Assembly: GCA_900155695.1 (NCBI GenBank)
Contig: FUHL01000002.1
Span: 1 to 64,000, forward strand
Source: Serratia symbiotica
Lineage (GTDB): Bacteria > Pseudomonadota > Gammaproteobacteria > Enterobacterales > Enterobacteriaceae
Length of the DNA stretch: 64,000 nucleotides
Direction of reading: 5' to 3'
The notes beneath the pieces were generated by a model. It had not been told where the DNA came from and ran no database searches. It saw nothing but the letters and a program-made list of their open reading frames with translations. Position numbers and translations under genes: made by a program. Shown here piece by piece: positions 23,458 through 34,616 of the stretch; positions within the stretch are counted from its first letter, which is position 1, and every line of letters begins with the position of its first letter.

Positions 23458-23654
23458 AGATTTTTCTCAATAATCAGCCACTCGAGTTAATACATCCAAT
23501 AAGTGTTAGCGCTCTACTTGAGAAACTTGAACGAAATCAACCTGGGAATGCGTTAGCGATTAACCAGATTATCATTCCGAGAATAGACTGGATAAACCAT
23601 TTGTTACAAGACGGGGATGACATCTTATTATTTCAAGCGATTGCTGGAGGATAA
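23454..23654 (+). CDS. thiS: Sulfur carrier protein ThiS
   Basis: ThiS is a ubiquitin-like sulfur carrier. The 66 residues equal the E. coli length, and the C-terminus ends FQAIAGG with the essential diglycine that becomes a thiocarboxylate. It overlaps the thiF stop by four bases (ATGA), showing translational coupling. Its upstream sequence GTCGAGGTAAGAT gives a weak ribosome site inside thiF. Works with ThiF and donates sulfur to ThiG. Confidence 0.95.
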   Translation: MKIFLNNQPLELIHPISVSALLEKLERNQPGNALAINQIIIPRIDWINHLLQDGDDILLFQAIAGG

Positions 23655-23655
23655 C

Positions 23656-24435
23656 ATGCTAAAAATCGCTAATCTTACCTTTACTTCACGCCTATTTATT
23701 GGTACTGGTAAGTTTGCTACTCCAGAACTGATGTTAGAAGTTGTACGCACATCAGGATCACAGTTGGTCACCTTATCCATGAAGCGCGTTGAGATGCATG
23801 GTAGGAATGATGCTATATTAGCACCACTGCAGCAGTTAGATATTCATCTTTTGCCTAATACTTCCGGAGCTAAAACAGCTGATGAAGCAATATTTTGTGC
23901 CAAACTAGCCCGTGAAGCCATTGGTACAAATTGGATTAAACTTGAGATTCATCCAGATCCAAAATATCTACTTCCAGACGCAATTGAAACTCTCAAAGCA
24001 GCTGAAATACTAGTAAAAGATGGATTTACAGTTTTACCTTACTGTGGCGCAGATCCAGTCATATGTAAGCGGTTAGAAGAAGTTGGATGTGCGGCAGTAA
24101 TGCCACTTGGAGCTCCTATAGGTTCTAACCTTGGATTACGTACTCGTGACTTTATTGAGATCATCATTGAACAAGCTAGAGTGCCAGTCGTAATTGATGC
24201 AGGTATTGGTGCACCAAGCCATGCACTTGCAGCTATGGAGATAGGGGCGGATGCGGTTCTGATAAATACTGCTATTGCTATAGCACGTGATCCAGTACAA
24301 ATGGCATTAGCTTTTCGTTTTGCTTTAGATAGCGGTAAATTATCTAGATTATCTGGATTAGGCGCTAGCCAAAATCATGCTATTGCTTCTAGCCCGCTAA
24401 CTGACTTTCTTAGCTATGCTGAGGAAGTGAAGTAA
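23656..24435 (+). CDS. thiG: Thiazole synthase
   Basis: ThiG condenses 1-deoxy-xylulose-5-phosphate, dehydroglycine (from ThiH) and ThiS-thiocarboxylate sulfur to the thiazole. The ATG at 23656, one base after the thiS stop and behind GGAGG, gives 259 residues (E. coli 256) with the family start [19 protein letters not shown]. Present are the Schiff-base lysine in [34 protein letters not shown] and [14 protein letters not shown] with [12 protein letters not shown]. Acts as a complex with ThiH, its overlapping neighbour. Confidence 0.97.
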   Translation: MLKIANLTFTSRLFIGTGKFATPELMLEVVRTSGSQLVTLSMKRVEMHGRNDAILAPLQQLDIHLLPNTSGAKTADEAIFCAKLAREAIGTNWIKLEIHPDPKYLLPDAIETLKAAEILVKDGFTVLPYCGADPVICKRLEEVGCAAVMPLGAPIGSNLGLRTRDFIEIIIEQARVPVVIDAGIGAPSHALAAMEIGADAVLINTAIAIARDPVQMALAFRFALDSGKLSRLSGLGASQNHAIASSPLTDFLSYAEEVK

Positions 24436-25568
24436 TGGTTGATAATTTTTATAACTACTGGAAAAATTTAAATTGGGATTTCCTTTCACTATGCATAAAT
24501 CAAAAAAAGGCATGTGACGTTGAACATGCGCTAAGTGTAGATAAGTTATCACGTGAAGACTTTATGGCTTTGCTTTCTCCTGCCGCAGCTGTTTATCTAG
24601 AGCCATTAGCGCAGCGCGCGAAGAAGTTAACGCGACAACGATTTGGCAATGTAGTGAACTTATATGTACCGTTATATCTTTCAAATTTATGTGCTAATGA
24701 TTGTACTTACTGTGGTTTTTCTATGCGCAATCACATTAAGCGTAAAATACTTGATGCAGAAGAAATCACACGTGAATGTCTTGCTATTAAGGCGTATGGT
24801 TTTGAACACCTTTTATTAGTCACAGGTGAGCACGAGGTTAAAGTCGGAATGAATTATTTCCGTCGGTATATCCAGAAAATTCGTGCCTATTTTAGTTCAT
24901 TGATGATGGAGGTTCAGCCGTTATTACAGCACGAATATACTGAGCTAAAAAACCTAGGACTAGACGGTGTGGTAGTTTATCAAGAAACCTATCATTTTAA
25001 TACTTACTTGCAGCACCATCTTCGTGGTAAGAAGCAAGATTTTTACTGGAGACTAGAGACGCCTGATCGCTTAGGGCGTGCAGGGATTGATCGAATTGGC
25101 CTTGGCACGTTAATGGGCCTGTCTAAAAATTGGCGTACTGACTGTTATTTACTAGCCGAACATTTATTATATTTACAAAAAACTTATTGGCGGAGTAAGT
25201 ATTCTATTTCATTTCCACGCCTGCGTCCTTGCGTTGGAGGTATAGAACCAATATCTATCTTAAGTGAACCCCAATTGGTACAGTTAATGTGTGCTTTTAG
25301 AATATTTGCCCCAGATGTCGAATTGTCGCTGTCAACGCGCGAATCGGCATTTTTTCGTGATCATATGATACCAATAGCGATTAATAATGTTAGTGCAGGC
25401 TCTAAAACCCAACCTGGTGGTTATGCTAATCATGAACAATCAGAGTTAGAACAGTTTGAATTACAGGATAATCGTACACCTAAACAACTTGCGCAAGCTA
25501 TCACTGATGCTGGCTTACAGCCAGTATGGAAAGACTGGGATGCCTATCTTGGTCGTATTATACACTAA
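24435..25568 (+). CDS. thiH: 2-iminoacetate (dehydroglycine) synthase
   Basis: ThiH is a radical SAM enzyme that splits tyrosine into dehydroglycine and p-cresol for ThiG. At 377 residues it has the E. coli length. The 4Fe-4S cysteines are Cys86, Cys90 and Cys93 in CANDCTYC, followed by GFEHLLLVTGEHE, MEVQPL, YQETYH, SFPRLRPC, ELSLSTRES and INNVSAGSKTQPGGY, all family blocks. The ATG shares a base with the thiG stop (TAATG). Last gene of the operon. The use of tyrosine-dependent ThiH rather than oxygen-dependent ThiO is the enterobacterial type. Confidence 0.97.
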   Translation: MVDNFYNYWKNLNWDFLSLCINQKKACDVEHALSVDKLSREDFMALLSPAAAVYLEPLAQRAKKLTRQRFGNVVNLYVPLYLSNLCANDCTYCGFSMRNHIKRKILDAEEITRECLAIKAYGFEHLLLVTGEHEVKVGMNYFRRYIQKIRAYFSSLMMEVQPLLQHEYTELKNLGLDGVVVYQETYHFNTYLQHHLRGKKQDFYWRLETPDRLGRAGIDRIGLGTLMGLSKNWRTDCYLLAEHLLYLQKTYWRSKYSISFPRLRPCVGGIEPISILSEPQLVQLMCAFRIFAPDVELSLSTRESAFFRDHMIPIAINNVSAGSKTQPGGYANHEQSELEQFELQDNRTPKQLAQAITDAGLQPVWKDWDAYLGRIIH

Positions 25569-26824
25569 AATGTTTAGTTTCATATTTTATAACATTATTT
25601 TTCTATCATTTTTAATGATATCTCATCTGTTCGTACACTTAATTACTTTGTAAATTTTATACAGCTTTTATTTTCAAAAAAGTACGTATATGGTTTTTAG
25701 TTTGCTTATGTAATTGAATGATTGACATGTTACATTAATTATATATTAAAAATTTAAGATACAGCAGGAATGGTAATACTTAAATATTTTCTATAATACC
25801 TTTATAAAATTTTTGTCAAAAAGTTGTATTTTCTTATAAATATATTAAATAATACCATGTTAGGTAATTAAATTTATAATGTGGAACGTATTGTATAGAA
25901 AAATATTAACCAAATGTTTTTCTATCAACTATGAATTTTTTTTGTAAAATAAATAAATACTTAATTTAAATTTCAAGATCATTGCTTAATAATAGAGTCA
26001 GAATAGGCATCATGATAAGATAATAGTAAAAGGTTAAACTGTAATCAAAACAATTAAATATTAATTTGAATAAAAAATGTTAATTCTTTAAATTCTATAT
26101 TATATATTTTTTTTATTATCAATGGTAACATCTTATACTATTCACAATATGTAATTTAAATGTAATGTTATGGTTGATAGTAAAGCATAGAAAATTTTAA
26201 TTTTATCTAAAGAAATATTATTCAAGATATACCTTATAATAAATCCAATGTTTATATTAATTAAAATATTGGAGATTTATTTTTAATGATATATAATTGA
26301 TACGTCAATCATCTTATTATATTTATTAAAATTTTACCTGACCCATTATATTGATCGCTTAATAAATAAATATTTATATAATAGATTATTTTTTCTTAAA
26401 TCATTCCTTTTCTTGTAACCTATTAAATACTTGCAAGAAAATTATTACATTTAAAACATAAAACCTTATAAAGTTTCTATTAAATTATATAAAAAATGTG
26501 TTATGTTAATAACATCAGAGTTTATGCAAGTATTAATTATATCTTTTAAAACTCTAATATTAAGATGAGATGTTAAACTCCTGGCAATATTGATATTTAC
26601 AAAATGTAATATTAATATTTACAAAATAAATTCATTATTTTAATATTCTAACTTATGCATTCATGATATGAAGATGCTACATCAATTTTATCATTAAAGT
26701 AAAAAGCCCATGTACTATCATTTTATTTTAAATGCATTGAATATACTCTAACTATATAGTCAGTAATAAATTTATTAAACACTTTTTATGCATGGAAACT
26801 AAGCCATTATCTATAGTGAAATTT
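25569..26824. other. AT-rich spacer between thiH and clsA (convergent)
   Basis: About 1.25 kb between convergent genes. No supportable gene, no clear terminator for thiH. On the minus side, AGCCCATT...AATGGCT lies across the end of clsA (about 26803-26838) and may be a weak terminator. Confidence 0.5.
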
Positions 26825-28297
26825 TCATAAAAATGGGCTAAAAAAATAGAATAGTCGCTCAATCCAGCGATGCCAAAATGGCCGATTTTTCCATTCTTTA
26901 TCGTTTAGTAGTTGTGAGCGCATGATATAGTCTTCTTGTACACAAGCTAGATCTTTTCCAAAATTATCATCGTCGATCACCAACGTAATTTCAAAGTTGA
27001 GCCATAGGCTACGCATGTCGAGATTGACGCTTCCGATTAAGCTAAGCTGACCATCTACTAGCACACTTTTTGTATGCAATAGACCATCGGTAAACTGGTA
27101 AATTTTTACTCCGGCTTCTAACAACTCAGAAAAAAATGCTCTGCTTGCCCAGCGCACCATAGTAGAGTCATTTTTATGTGGGACAATAATTCTAACTTCA
27201 ACTCCACGTAAGGCTGCAGTGCAGATAGCATGCAGTAGATCATCGCTTGGCACAAAGTATGGTGTAGTCATAATTAAGTTCTCACGCGCTGAATATATAG
27301 CTGTTAGTAGCGCCTGATGAATTAACTCTTCTAAAAACCCTGGTCCGGAAGCAATCACATGTATAATGTGCCCGCTCGTTTGTTCTCTCGTTTGTTCTAA
27401 TGGAATTAAATTAAAATTTGGTGGCGGAAGAAAAATACGCTTTCCAGTTTCAATCTCCCAGTCACAGGTATAAACGATGCCCATAGTAGTGGCTACTGGC
27501 CCCTTTATACGTGCCATTAAGTCAATCCATTTACCCACACCAGCGTTTTGCTTGAAGTAGCTAGGATCGACCATATTCATACTCCCAGTATAAGCAATGT
27601 AATTATCTACGAGTACCATTTTACGATGCTGGCGTAGATCCATGCGTCGAAGGAAAATACGCAATAGATTAACCTTTAGTGTTTCAACGACATTTATGCC
27701 AGCATGGCGCATCATGCTCGGATAGGAGCTACGAAAAAATTGTAAACTACCAGCAGAGTCTAGCATTAAACGACAATGTACTCCTCTTCGAGAAGCTGCC
27801 ATTAACGCTTCAGCTACTTTATTGACTAAAGCACTAGGTCGCCAAATATAGAACACCATATCTATATTATGGCGAGCCAATTTTATATCCTGAATCATTG
27901 CTCTTAGCGTTTCATCTGCAGTCGTAAATAATTGGAGCTGGTTGCCTTTAACACCATCTATTCCCTGTCGTCTATCACACAATTGAAATAGAGGTCTTGC
28001 AACTGTGCTATATTCAGAGGGGCCAATCCTCTGGTTTTCTTTCAATTGATTCAACATTTTAGCAGTAGAGGGCCACATGGCCTTTGCACGTTCAGCACGG
28101 CGTTTTCCTAGATGTAATTCACCAAAAGATAAATAGGCCACTATGCCTACAAGAGGAATAATATAAATCACTAGAAGCCAAGCCATTGAAGAAGGTACTG
28201 CGCGGCGCTTCATTAAAATACGCAGCGTTACTCCGGCGATAAGTAACCAATAGCCGAATACTATAAACCAATTGATGACGGTATAAAATGTTGTCAT
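26825..28297 (-). CDS. clsA: Cardiolipin synthase A
   Basis: ClsA joins two phosphatidylglycerols to cardiolipin and glycerol at the inner membrane. The 490-residue protein (E. coli 486) starts [19 protein letters not shown] with two N-terminal membrane helices (about 5-30 and 38-58), followed by [12 protein letters not shown]. Two phospholipase-D HKD motifs are intact: [18 protein letters not shown] and [18 protein letters not shown], each with the downstream residues of the family. It matches the E. coli protein along its whole length and ends FYFFSPFL. It stands alone between spacers; in E. coli it lies in the same region as rluB and sohB. Confidence 0.97.
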   Translation of the reverse strand: MTTFYTVINWFIVFGYWLLIAGVTLRILMKRRAVPSSMAWLLVIYIIPLVGIVAYLSFGELHLGKRRAERAKAMWPSTAKMLNQLKENQRIGPSEYSTVARPLFQLCDRRQGIDGVKGNQLQLFTTADETLRAMIQDIKLARHNIDMVFYIWRPSALVNKVAEALMAASRRGVHCRLMLDSAGSLQFFRSSYPSMMRHAGINVVETLKVNLLRIFLRRMDLRQHRKMVLVDNYIAYTGSMNMVDPSYFKQNAGVGKWIDLMARIKGPVATTMGIVYTCDWEIETGKRIFLPPPNFNLIPLEQTREQTSGHIIHVIASGPGFLEELIHQALLTAIYSARENLIMTTPYFVPSDDLLHAICTAALRGVEVRIIVPHKNDSTMVRWASRAFFSELLEAGVKIYQFTDGLLHTKSVLVDGQLSLIGSVNLDMRSLWLNFEITLVIDDDNFGKDLACVQEDYIMRSQLLNDKEWKNRPFWHRWIERLFYFFSPFL

Positions 28298-29186
28298 AAA
28301 ACTATAAATTCCATTTGCAAACTACAAATGAGGAGTGTACGCACAGATTAGTAAAGGGGAAATATTATTCTTATCTCTTCCAGTGCATTATTATAATGCA
28401 CTGCATAAAGTATACTGTAGCTGTAGAGAGGTATCGGTATCAAAGTATAGTATGTTCTTTCATGAAGAGAGTATAAAATTTAAGCTGTATTGGAATAACT
28501 GCATAAGTTTGCTAATCCAATCGAATTAAGTTTAGTTAAATTATGTCAATATAAAATGATTGATAATATACGCAAGATAAATAATTATATTATTTTACTA
28601 GAATATTACTGAGAGTAATATTTTATGTATCGTCCAGTAGTAAAGCATGCTCATATTGCCATGTTAAATTACATATTGTATGTATTTCATAATACAAACA
28701 AATTAAAATTTCGAAAATATATTGCAAGATATTCTACAGTAATATCTATACTTAATATCTCCATATTAATTTCTATGTTCTCTTCTTTAATATATTTTAA
28801 CAACTTCGAAAGGATTTATAACGCTAGTATAAAGTAAGTTTTAGTATAAGAAGTATAAGTGTTATTATCCAATAATTATTGGTAATTATATAATATATTA
28901 TAAATATTATTAATCGTTCAGTTTATTCAACTGCATTCCTTTTTACTTAATCAGTAATAGATTGCACTTGCAATAGTCTATGGAATTAAGCAGCATCGTT
29001 ATGCTAATTATGAAATAATTATTTCAGACTGGTACAAGGCAGGATATTTTATTAAATGCAGAATAAATGCTCATAATACCATTATACACTTCTAGATCGA
29101 GCATTATATTTGAAATTGGGAATAAATAGTAATGAAACGAGTAGTCTTCCATTTTTTTTGGATTTAATATTATTAAAAATAATAAT

Positions 29187-29209
29187 GGCTATCATTAATA
29201 ATGATAGCC
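29187..29209. repeat. Perfect 11-bp inverted repeat, terminator-like on minus strand
   Basis: GGCTATCATTA-A-TAATGATAGCC. On the minus strand it is followed by ATTATTATTTTTAAT, so it could end a leftward transcript, but no leftward gene lies nearby. Probably a leftover terminator of a lost gene. Confidence 0.45.
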
Positions 29210-29894
29210 GGACTTTAATTTTATTAACCTGTAATTAATGCAATAATATTTTTTTAAATAGGTATAATTTCTAGTCAAAGTTGTAAATAAAATTTATTTC
29301 TTCTGCAAAAGGAGATGTATTTTTACATGAAATTCAATCTGCTATATTTAGCAGGGACAAAATTGAAGATGTGGATAAAAAGCATTCCAATATATATTTT
29401 ACGATGCAAGTTACAATACACTTTCCATGAAAAATAACATTATATCTAATAATGCTGATAACAGTTATATATACCATATGTAATTTTTGATTAATGCAGA
29501 TATCCTACCATAATTTTATTACTTAAGTTAATGAGGCTGTTTAATTATAAGTGTCACTTTAAAATATTAAAATTAAGAGTTTAAAATTAATTGTCCTGAT
29601 TAAATATTTATTAATTAATATATTTGTCTTTATTTTATAGTCATAAAAGTTTTGTTGCTTGCAATAAAAAATATTGAATAGTTTGACCGGTAATGAGCAT
29701 GAAAAAAATAATCTTTTAACAATGATAAATACTAGAGAAAAAATAGAGCAAATGATTTTTTTGTAATTTAAATTTTTATTTTGCTATATATAATAGGTAA
29801 ATAACAAACGTTATCATTAAACTTATTATTTGGCTTTAATTTAATAAATGCTATTTTTATTTTTACAATAATATTAATTTTCACTAAATTATAC

Positions 29895-29923
29895 GTTTCT
29901 CTATAGGAATGCTATAGAGAAAC
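29895..29923 (+). terminator. Perfect 12-bp hairpin, terminator-like, no gene upstream
   Basis: GTTTCTCTATAG (29895-29906), loop GAATG, CTATAGAGAAAC (29912-29923), then TCTTTTA on the plus strand. The stem is perfect. The nearest plus-strand gene upstream is thiH, 4.3 kb away, so the element is either a relic of a lost gene or the end of an unannotated RNA. Confidence 0.5.
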
Positions 29924-30407
29924 TCTTTTACCGGAATGGACAGATATGCTAATATTATTAGATTTGTCTTATAAAATAGCATATTTATATATCAGTAATA
30001 ATATACTATTCTGGGGAGTTATGTACAGTTTAAGTGTGATGTACACTATTACTTTAGACACTTATAACCATCGGCACACTTTAAATTGGCAAGACATGAA
30101 AAGCATTCATAAAGTAGACACAGATCTGTATAAGCACGTGCTATAGAATTTACTATAATTCATTTTTTCTATATTATTACATAATTCTGTATATCATCTC
30201 TATAATATTATTTGAGTATTTTATAATATGTCAAGAGCATATAATATATTATTACCAATAGTGTAAATTATGCAGAGACTTTTAATGATAAATTGATTTT
30301 ATTTTGAATAACTGTTATGAAAATGTTGTTTTGCTTATATTAAAGTATATAAGAAGTACTAAATTATATATGATAAGGCTAATGTAACATCTACAAGAGG
30401 TTGTTTA

Positions 30408-31313
30408 ATGAGCGAGAAGTTACAGAAAGTTTTAGGGCGGTCAGGCTATGGTTCACGTCGTAAAATTGAAGCTATGATTAATAATGGCCACATCAGTGTT
30501 GATGGGATTATCGCAAAATTAGGTGATCGCATTGTAGTAAACCCTGAAATAAAAATTCGTATAGATGGCAATCTAGTCTCGATTAAAACTAATGAAGAAA
30601 TAATGTGTCGTGTATTGGTTTATTATAAGAAAGAAGGTGAGGTATGCACTTTAAGCGATCCAGAAGGACGTCCAACAGCATTTGATCGTTTACCTAAGTT
30701 AAGTGCTGGCCGTTGGATATCCGTCGGTCGTCTAGATATCAATACTTCTGGTCTACTGTTATTCACTACTGATGGTGAGTTAGCTAACTGTTTAATGCAC
30801 CCAAGCAACGTAGTCGAACGTGAATATGCAGTACGTGTTTTTAGTCCACACGATGTTAAGCATATAGACAAGTTAAAAGAGGGTGTGCAGTTAAAAGATG
30901 GCATTGCAATGTTTCGTACTATTAATTTTAAAGGTGGCAAAGGCCTAAACCAATGGTATACAGTTACTCTTACCGAAGGTCGAAATCGTGAAGTGCGTTC
31001 TCTTTGGGCAGCAATTGATATGCAGGTTAGCAGATTGATCCGAATACGCTACGCTAATATTGTCTTACCTAAGTGGTTATCACGTGGTAGCTGGATTGAG
31101 TTAGATCTGAAGGCTATCAACTATCTACGTAGTATCGTTGATTTAAAACAGAGAAAATCTCCAGAGAAGGTCACATGTCCTGACATAAAATCTGATCATA
31201 TCCTCCGCTCTGTTAAAGAGCATACTAAAATCGTCGGGACTACTAGCATTAATCGTAATACAAAAGAAAAAAATTACTGGATTAAGCAAGAAGTATCATT
31301 GAGCTTTAAATAA
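30408..31313 (+). CDS. rluB: 23S rRNA pseudouridine(2605) synthase
   Basis: RluB forms pseudouridine 2605 in 23S rRNA. The 301-residue protein (E. coli 291) has an N-terminal S4 RNA-binding domain (MSEKLQKVLGRSGYGSRRKIE... through about residue 65), then the RsuA/RluB catalytic domain with GRLDINTSGLLLFTTDGELAN holding the catalytic aspartate, REYAVRVF, and TLTEGRNREVRSLW. The C-terminus is a basic tail unlike E. coli in detail, as is common in the family. AGAGGT precedes the ATG. It is separated from its usual neighbours by spacers. Confidence 0.96.
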   Translation: MSEKLQKVLGRSGYGSRRKIEAMINNGHISVDGIIAKLGDRIVVNPEIKIRIDGNLVSIKTNEEIMCRVLVYYKKEGEVCTLSDPEGRPTAFDRLPKLSAGRWISVGRLDINTSGLLLFTTDGELANCLMHPSNVVEREYAVRVFSPHDVKHIDKLKEGVQLKDGIAMFRTINFKGGKGLNQWYTVTLTEGRNREVRSLWAAIDMQVSRLIRIRYANIVLPKWLSRGSWIELDLKAINYLRSIVDLKQRKSPEKVTCPDIKSDHILRSVKEHTKIVGTTSINRNTKEKNYWIKQEVSLSFK

Positions 31314-32023
31314 TTTTATTATCAGCACAATAATACCGCAGTAGTTGCAAATTTTAATAATACTACACACCATATTTTATGCCCTGGAATTCATGATTAA
31401 GATGGCAAATATTAGCAATGATACTGTGTACATTCCGCAATGCCAACAGTATCTATTTTTATATAATGTTTAGCATTACAGTTGACCTATATCACTGACT
31501 GTTACATGATCATCAAAAGTTACATTATTACGATATATAAAATATTTCGGATATGCTATAAGATTTTAGCGAGAGTGGTGTTACCAGATTATAGGTTATG
31601 TGCTGGCAATGTCTCTCTTGAGAGCATTAGCCAAGTACTTCATGTAGGATAAATCATTATTTTTGCTTGGTCTATGCAAACGTTAGTTTTTATCACTAAT
31701 ACTAACGTATTAGTTACGTCATTCTTAAGAGGTGATGAATCAATCACTGCTCTTACTTTTGTTAACTTATTACACTATAGTAGGAATAATGCATGAATTA
31801 TACAGGAAAATTATTTATAATAACCAATTATATTATATAGCATTGTAATTACGTGGGTGTGCTATTATTAAATATTTAAATAGTATTATTTTATTGAAGC
31901 ATGAAAATGTTACATCAGTAATGAACTAGAAAGTAAATTTTTATTTAGCCGCGAAAAATAAACGCTGCAATTAGATAACATGCTCTCGATTATATTAAAC
32001 ATTTATAAATCAAGGCGGAATTT
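31314..32023. other. Spacer between rluB and sohB with hairpins
   Basis: About 0.7 kb; E. coli has cobA (btuR) and yciK here, neither recognised. It contains an imperfect long hairpin at 31604-31633 and an ACGTTAGT/ACTAACGT repeat at 31680-31708, both somewhat richer in GC than their surroundings. Confidence 0.45.
31604..31633. repeat. Long imperfect hairpin between rluB and sohB
   Basis: TGGCAATG-T-CTCTC-TT-GAGAG-CATTAGCCA: five inner and eight outer base pairs with one bulge. No T tract follows on either strand. Could be part of a structured RNA or a relic. Confidence 0.45.
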
Positions 32024-33040
32024 GTGGAGTTTATATCTATTTATGGGCTCTTCTTAGCTAAGTTAGCGACGGTACTTGTTTTTATTAGCTTGTTGGTATT
32101 ATTGGCGAGCAACCTAGGACAAAGAAAGAAGCTACGGCAAGGGGAGCTAAAATTAACTGATCTTAGCGAACAATATCGTGAGATGAAACGTGTTATGACA
32201 TTGTTACGCATGAGTAAAATAGAAAAAAAATATTGGACAAAAAACTTTAAGAAACAGGTAAAATCGGATGCAAAGCTGAAAAAATATAACGCAAAATCTG
32301 GAGTAGTCGAAGATACTAGACCTTGTCTATACGTAGTAGATTTTAAAGGTAGTATAGATGCGCATGAAGTGAATTCACTACGCGAAGAAATATCAGCAAT
32401 TTTATCTGTGGCTTCTATACAAGATGAAGTTTTGCTACGCTTAGAAAGCCCTGGTGGTGTAATACATGGATATGGTCTTGCTTCCTCACAGTTAGAGCGC
32501 TTACGTCAAGGTGGGATACATTTAACAGTCGCAGTTGATAAGATAGCAGCTAGTGGTGGTTATATGATGGCGTGTGTGGCTAATTATATCGTCGCAGCGC
32601 CATTTGCGATCATTGGTTCTATTGGTGTAGTAGCGCAAATTCCAAATTTTTATCGTCTCTTGAAAAAAAATAATATTGATGTTGAGCTGTATACGGCTGG
32701 AAAATTTAAACGTACAATGACGCTATTTGGCGAGAATAATGAAAAAGGTCGTGAAAAGTTTCGAGCGGATCTCAATAATACTCATGAACTTTTTAAACAG
32801 TTTGTGCATCATCGACGACCATCTTTAGATATAGATAACGTTTCTACTGGTGAACACTGGTTTGGGACTGAGGCAAAAGAGAAAGGATTAATTGACGCAA
32901 TTGCCACTAGTGATGATCTTCTAATTTCTAAGATAAATAGCCATAGAGTGCTCTCTGTTCGCTATACATATCGAAAACGACTCGTTGATCACTTTACATG
33001 CAATCTCGCTGAGAGCTTATATCGTCTATTCTTACGTTAG
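32024..33040 (+). CDS. sohB: Probable inner-membrane protease SohB (S49 family)
   Basis: SohB is a peptidase of the SppA (S49) family with a periplasmic or membrane-linked role. It starts at GTG behind AAGGCGG (MEFISIYGLFLAKLATVLV), giving 338 residues (E. coli 349); no nearer ATG fits. One N-terminal membrane helix (about 8-28) is followed by a charged linker and the peptidase domain: LDFKGS-like VDFKGSIDAHEVNSLREEI, LRLESPGGVIHGYG, AASGGYMMAC with the catalytic Ser at about 178, GSIGVVAQ and the lysine in AGKFKRTMT (about 229). The last 10 or so residues of E. coli SohB are missing. Function in E. coli is itself poorly defined. Confidence 0.95.
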   Translation: MEFISIYGLFLAKLATVLVFISLLVLLASNLGQRKKLRQGELKLTDLSEQYREMKRVMTLLRMSKIEKKYWTKNFKKQVKSDAKLKKYNAKSGVVEDTRPCLYVVDFKGSIDAHEVNSLREEISAILSVASIQDEVLLRLESPGGVIHGYGLASSQLERLRQGGIHLTVAVDKIAASGGYMMACVANYIVAAPFAIIGSIGVVAQIPNFYRLLKKNNIDVELYTAGKFKRTMTLFGENNEKGREKFRADLNNTHELFKQFVHHRRPSLDIDNVSTGEHWFGTEAKEKGLIDAIATSDDLLISKINSHRVLSVRYTYRKRLVDHFTCNLAESLYRLFLR

Positions 33041-34616
33041 TAGATGCAAATCAAAAGAACCGGTTAATTGAATGATTAAATTTTATATTTTTGCTTGTTA
33101 TCTTAGTTTTTTAAAATGTAATATAATATTTAAACTATTCATTTCTTCTTGGCAGGGCGTATATTTGATTCGTAAAATTAAATATACGCATTATTTATAA
33201 AGATGCTATAACTTAAGTAAACATAAATGGAAGTAAACATAACATGATTTAAAATATAATTTAAGAACAATGACTATTTTATCTTTTCTTTTATAAGATA
33301 ACTATAGATAGTATATCATGTTTTTACTTTTTCTGAAGATATTTTAGTCTATTTTAAATTTATTTATTGTTAAGATTAATATCTCTTTGGTCATTTGATA
33401 TTGACATCTCTTCAGGTTTTTTATGAAGGCATTGATATATAAAATATATAAATCATTGAACGTTGTAAGTAATTCAATAATTAAATATATGATATGTATA
33501 TAATAACTGCTGATAGCAGCAGTTATTATATATTTTGTATATACACTTCTTGCTATAAATAAAAAATCTTAATTCCATATAAATATATAAAATAAAAATA
33601 ATACAAAAATATGTAATGTCCTTTCATTATCTAGGTAATCAGTTATTTTACTCGGGAAGAAAAAATTGATACATTCCATTATTAAAGAATAAATATATCG
33701 ATATCATTATTTTAATAGACTTTAAAGAATTTGACTTAATAAAATGCTTATGAAAATCATTACTTTTTTAAAAATATACCGTTTTGCGATGTTTTAATCT
33801 TTTTTTAAATAATTGTTTCGAAATATTATATCATTGTCTTTTTATAGCTTTAAATAAGTATGTAATATAATATGCAGCGCTATGTAATAAAATCTAATGT
33901 CTCTCGAAATGTTAAGTTAGAATAGCTTAGTTGGTGTGAATTATATAACTTAATTATGCGCTTACAAGTAAAAATTAATTTTATGCATATTTATTATATA
34001 ATAAAATTTAATATTAATATTTTAAAGGCCATGTTAATTACGACTTGTCGCATAATTGTTTGCAAAATTTGCATAATGCTATATAGCTATCGGAAAAGCC
34101 TGATGTATATTTTTTAAGAAGCTGATTTATGTTATTTAAAAAGATACTGTTAATTACATTAATATGCATGAGTGTTGTAAAAAATAATTAGTTTTTTATA
34201 TTATAATGTTACTCACTAATACAATTTTAGATACAATATACTATGTAATAGTATATTTCTAAATAGAAAATTGTATTGTTTGGTTTTTATATTGAGTAAA
34301 TGGGATAAGATCTTAAAAGATAAGGTAATAGACTATTGCTTAAGATGATAAATCTTTATTTATTCTTTTTTTATATAGGAGAAATAATTTTATATAGATG
34401 TTATCGAAGAATATCGAATAAGATATAGCATAAATATGTATAATAAAATTGATTGATAAATCTAAATTTCATTTATTAAAAAATATATTAAATTAAAACA
34501 ATATATTTATTATTACTACTAACATAGTATCCTAATTTTAGCATGTAGTAGAAAATACTGATCATTTAGCTGACGTACTATTCAATCAATTTTAATAGAT
34601 GAGATACTTAGAAATT
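33041..34616. other. AT-rich spacer between sohB and dut
   Basis: About 1.6 kb without a gene I can support. The E. coli neighbours topA and cysB are not recognisable. The spacer holds the strongest hairpin of the window at 33497-33532. Confidence 0.5.
33497..33540 (+). terminator. Perfect 16-bp hairpin with T-rich tail
   Basis: TATATAATAACTGCTG (33497-33512), loop ATAG, CAGCAGTTATTATATA (33517-33532), then TTTTGTAT. A textbook shape for intrinsic termination on the plus strand. It lies 456 bases after the sohB stop with no gene in between, so it either ends a long sohB 3' region or belongs to a lost gene or an unannotated RNA. Confidence 0.65.

Larger units (their letters stand above)
28298..30407. 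other. AT-rich spacer between clsA and rluB
   Basis: About 2.1 kb. In E. coli this interval holds tonB, yciA-C and the trp operon; I recognise none of them. Short open stretches at 28335-28529, 28625-28837 and 29946-30146 (64-70 codons) lack family resemblance. Two strong inverted repeats occur, at 29187-29209 and 29895-29923. Confidence 0.5.

Noticed and set aside
28625-28837. 70-codon frame with a hydrophobic stretch between clsA and rluB
   Set aside because: Compared with TonB and YciB, which occupy this interval in E. coli, and no similarity was seen; composition matches the spacer.
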